In this document: one piece after another, positions 63,598 through 64,000 of the stretch
How the letters are laid out: every line of letters starts with the position of its first letter
How positions within the stretch are numbered: the stretch's first letter is position 1
NCBI GenBank assembly: GCA_961205875.1
Contig: OY540818.1
Location: forward strand, 604,001 to 668,000
Direction of reading: 5' to 3'
DNA length: 64,000 bases
Source: Sialis fuliginosa
Taxonomy: Eukaryota; Arthropoda; Insecta; Megaloptera; Sialidae
The notes under the pieces: generated by a model
What the model was told of the DNA's origin: nothing
Seen by the model: only the letters and a program-made list of their open reading frames with translations
Database searches by the model: none
Translations under genes and position numbers: made by a program

Positions 63598-63757
63598 TAT
63601 TATATATTTGGTAAAATCAGTACAACAGTCTTATAAATTGATTATCTTTATTTTTATGTATAATGTTATTATAAATTGTTTTTGTATCCATGTACAAAAT
63701 ACTGTGTTTTCATGGCTTACTTTTATATACAAATAAATTATATTTAGATACATAACA
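63598..63757 (-). repeat. Gypsy LTR (5' copy on the minus strand)
   Basis: Partner of 59390-59549, 160 bp, followed on the minus strand by the primer-binding site and the gag leader (63597-63570). Confidence 0.9.
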
Positions 63758-64000
63758 ATAAGGTTCATACTTTTCACAGAATAGTAACTAATAACTAAAA
63801 TTGTCTTTAAAAAATCCCCCAAAAATTTCAGAAATCATCCTTTAAGTCCCATTTTTTTAGTTTTAAACAACATTTTTTATATATATGTTTATATATTCTT
63901 GAAGCCTGATGTATGCCTAATGAGTATATTACAAAAGATTTCAAATTTCATAAATAGATCAGTGGAAAAAGCGTTTAAAACGTCGCGTGAGTGTCGCGTA

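Larger units (their letters stand above)
59390..63757 (-). mobile_element. Complete compact Gypsy LTR retrotransposon, TSD ATAAG
   Basis: Two 160-bp LTRs (59390-59549, 63598-63757), which look identical by eye, enclose gag-pol on the minus strand. ATAAG flanks the insertion (59385-59389, 63758-63762), and the palindrome arm reads continuously around it. On the minus strand a primer-binding site TGGCGACGAGG follows the 5' LTR after one base (63596 downward), and the purine tract AAGAAGGGGAGA precedes the 3' LTR (about 59553-59566). At 4368 bp it is small for the group. It is a very young insertion. Its only obvious defect is a short tandem duplication splitting the pol frame. Confidence 0.93.
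55425..64000. repeat. Large interrupted palindrome, open at the window end
   Basis: Left-arm pieces 55425-55578, 56272-56310 and 57600-58395 return as reverse complement in right-arm pieces 58690-59389 and 63758-64000. Landmarks are TACGCGACACTCACGCGACG near 55496 against the last 20 bases or so of the window, and AAAACATTACTCGCCACTAG near 58035 against its mirror near 59055. The arms are interrupted by a Harbinger MITE, a TGGGACG foldback and a Gypsy element. The central part (58396-58690) holds a diverged, same-direction copy of the right-arm end (GAAGCCTGATGT, ATCAGTGAAAAAAGCG), so the whole is built from a repeated unit. The far end lies beyond the window. Confidence 0.8.

Noticed and set aside
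1-64000. tRNA genes and CRISPR arrays
   Set aside because: No stretch with a tRNA-like cloverleaf was noticed except the weak SINE-like words near 29900. No regularly spaced identical short repeats with unique spacers were seen.

Overview
The window looks like repeat-rich nuclear DNA from an insect. Evidence is AT-rich intergenic sequence, spliceosomal GT/AG introns, insect 28S rDNA pieces carrying R2-type insertions, and dense layering of BEL/Pao, Gypsy, RNase-H-bearing LINE, PIF/Harbinger, mariner and hAT-like elements. A hemipteran (aphid-like) source is my guess from overall character only. No bacterial operon, tRNA gene or CRISPR array was seen. Nearly all coding capacity belongs to mobile elements; the only plausible host gene is a 3-exon 3' end on the + strand at 21099-22629.

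Layout. 1-1620: broken 28S rRNA pieces joined to the 5' end of an R2 element (HDV-like ribozyme, three zinc fingers, Myb). 1621-3515: two long-arm foldback elements. 3590-4969: BEL/Pao relic. 5583-9642: PIF/Harbinger transposon with TAA target duplications, a dead transposase and an apparently intact spliced Myb-like second gene. 9643-23539: AT-rich sequence with hAT-type MITEs that keep exact 8-bp target duplications, a Gypsy gag relic, a mariner relic and the host-gene exons. 23552-29435: near-intact RNase-H LINE inserted in a dispersed repeat whose second copy at 12720-13912 lacks it. 30930-31680: LINE relic. 31698-38595: large inverted-repeat element holding a minus-strand LINE relic, itself split by a second LINE (33884-37585) with a fully open EN-RT-RNase H frame. 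39129-45730: full-length BEL/Pao with apparently identical LTRs. 46990-51713: second rDNA/R2 patch (RT fragment, 28S pieces, two more ribozymes, R2 C-terminus). 51760-52745: Gypsy relic. 53191-54913: palindromic element. About 55425-64000: a large palindrome carrying a Harbinger MITE, a TGGGACG foldback and a complete compact Gypsy element (59390-63757).

How it fits together. The window records successive nesting. Old foldback and MITE elements were hit by LINEs and LTR elements that still have intact frames, identical LTRs and clean target duplications. The rDNA patches are the most unusual part. Segments of 28S from both sides of the R2 target are stitched to R2-like elements, and each of three element 5' ends carries a sequence that folds as an HDV-like ribozyme, with compensatory changes among copies. 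The 28S sequence itself supplies one strand of ribozyme helix P1. In one copy the ribozyme lies directly after a 28S break at the known R1 target position.
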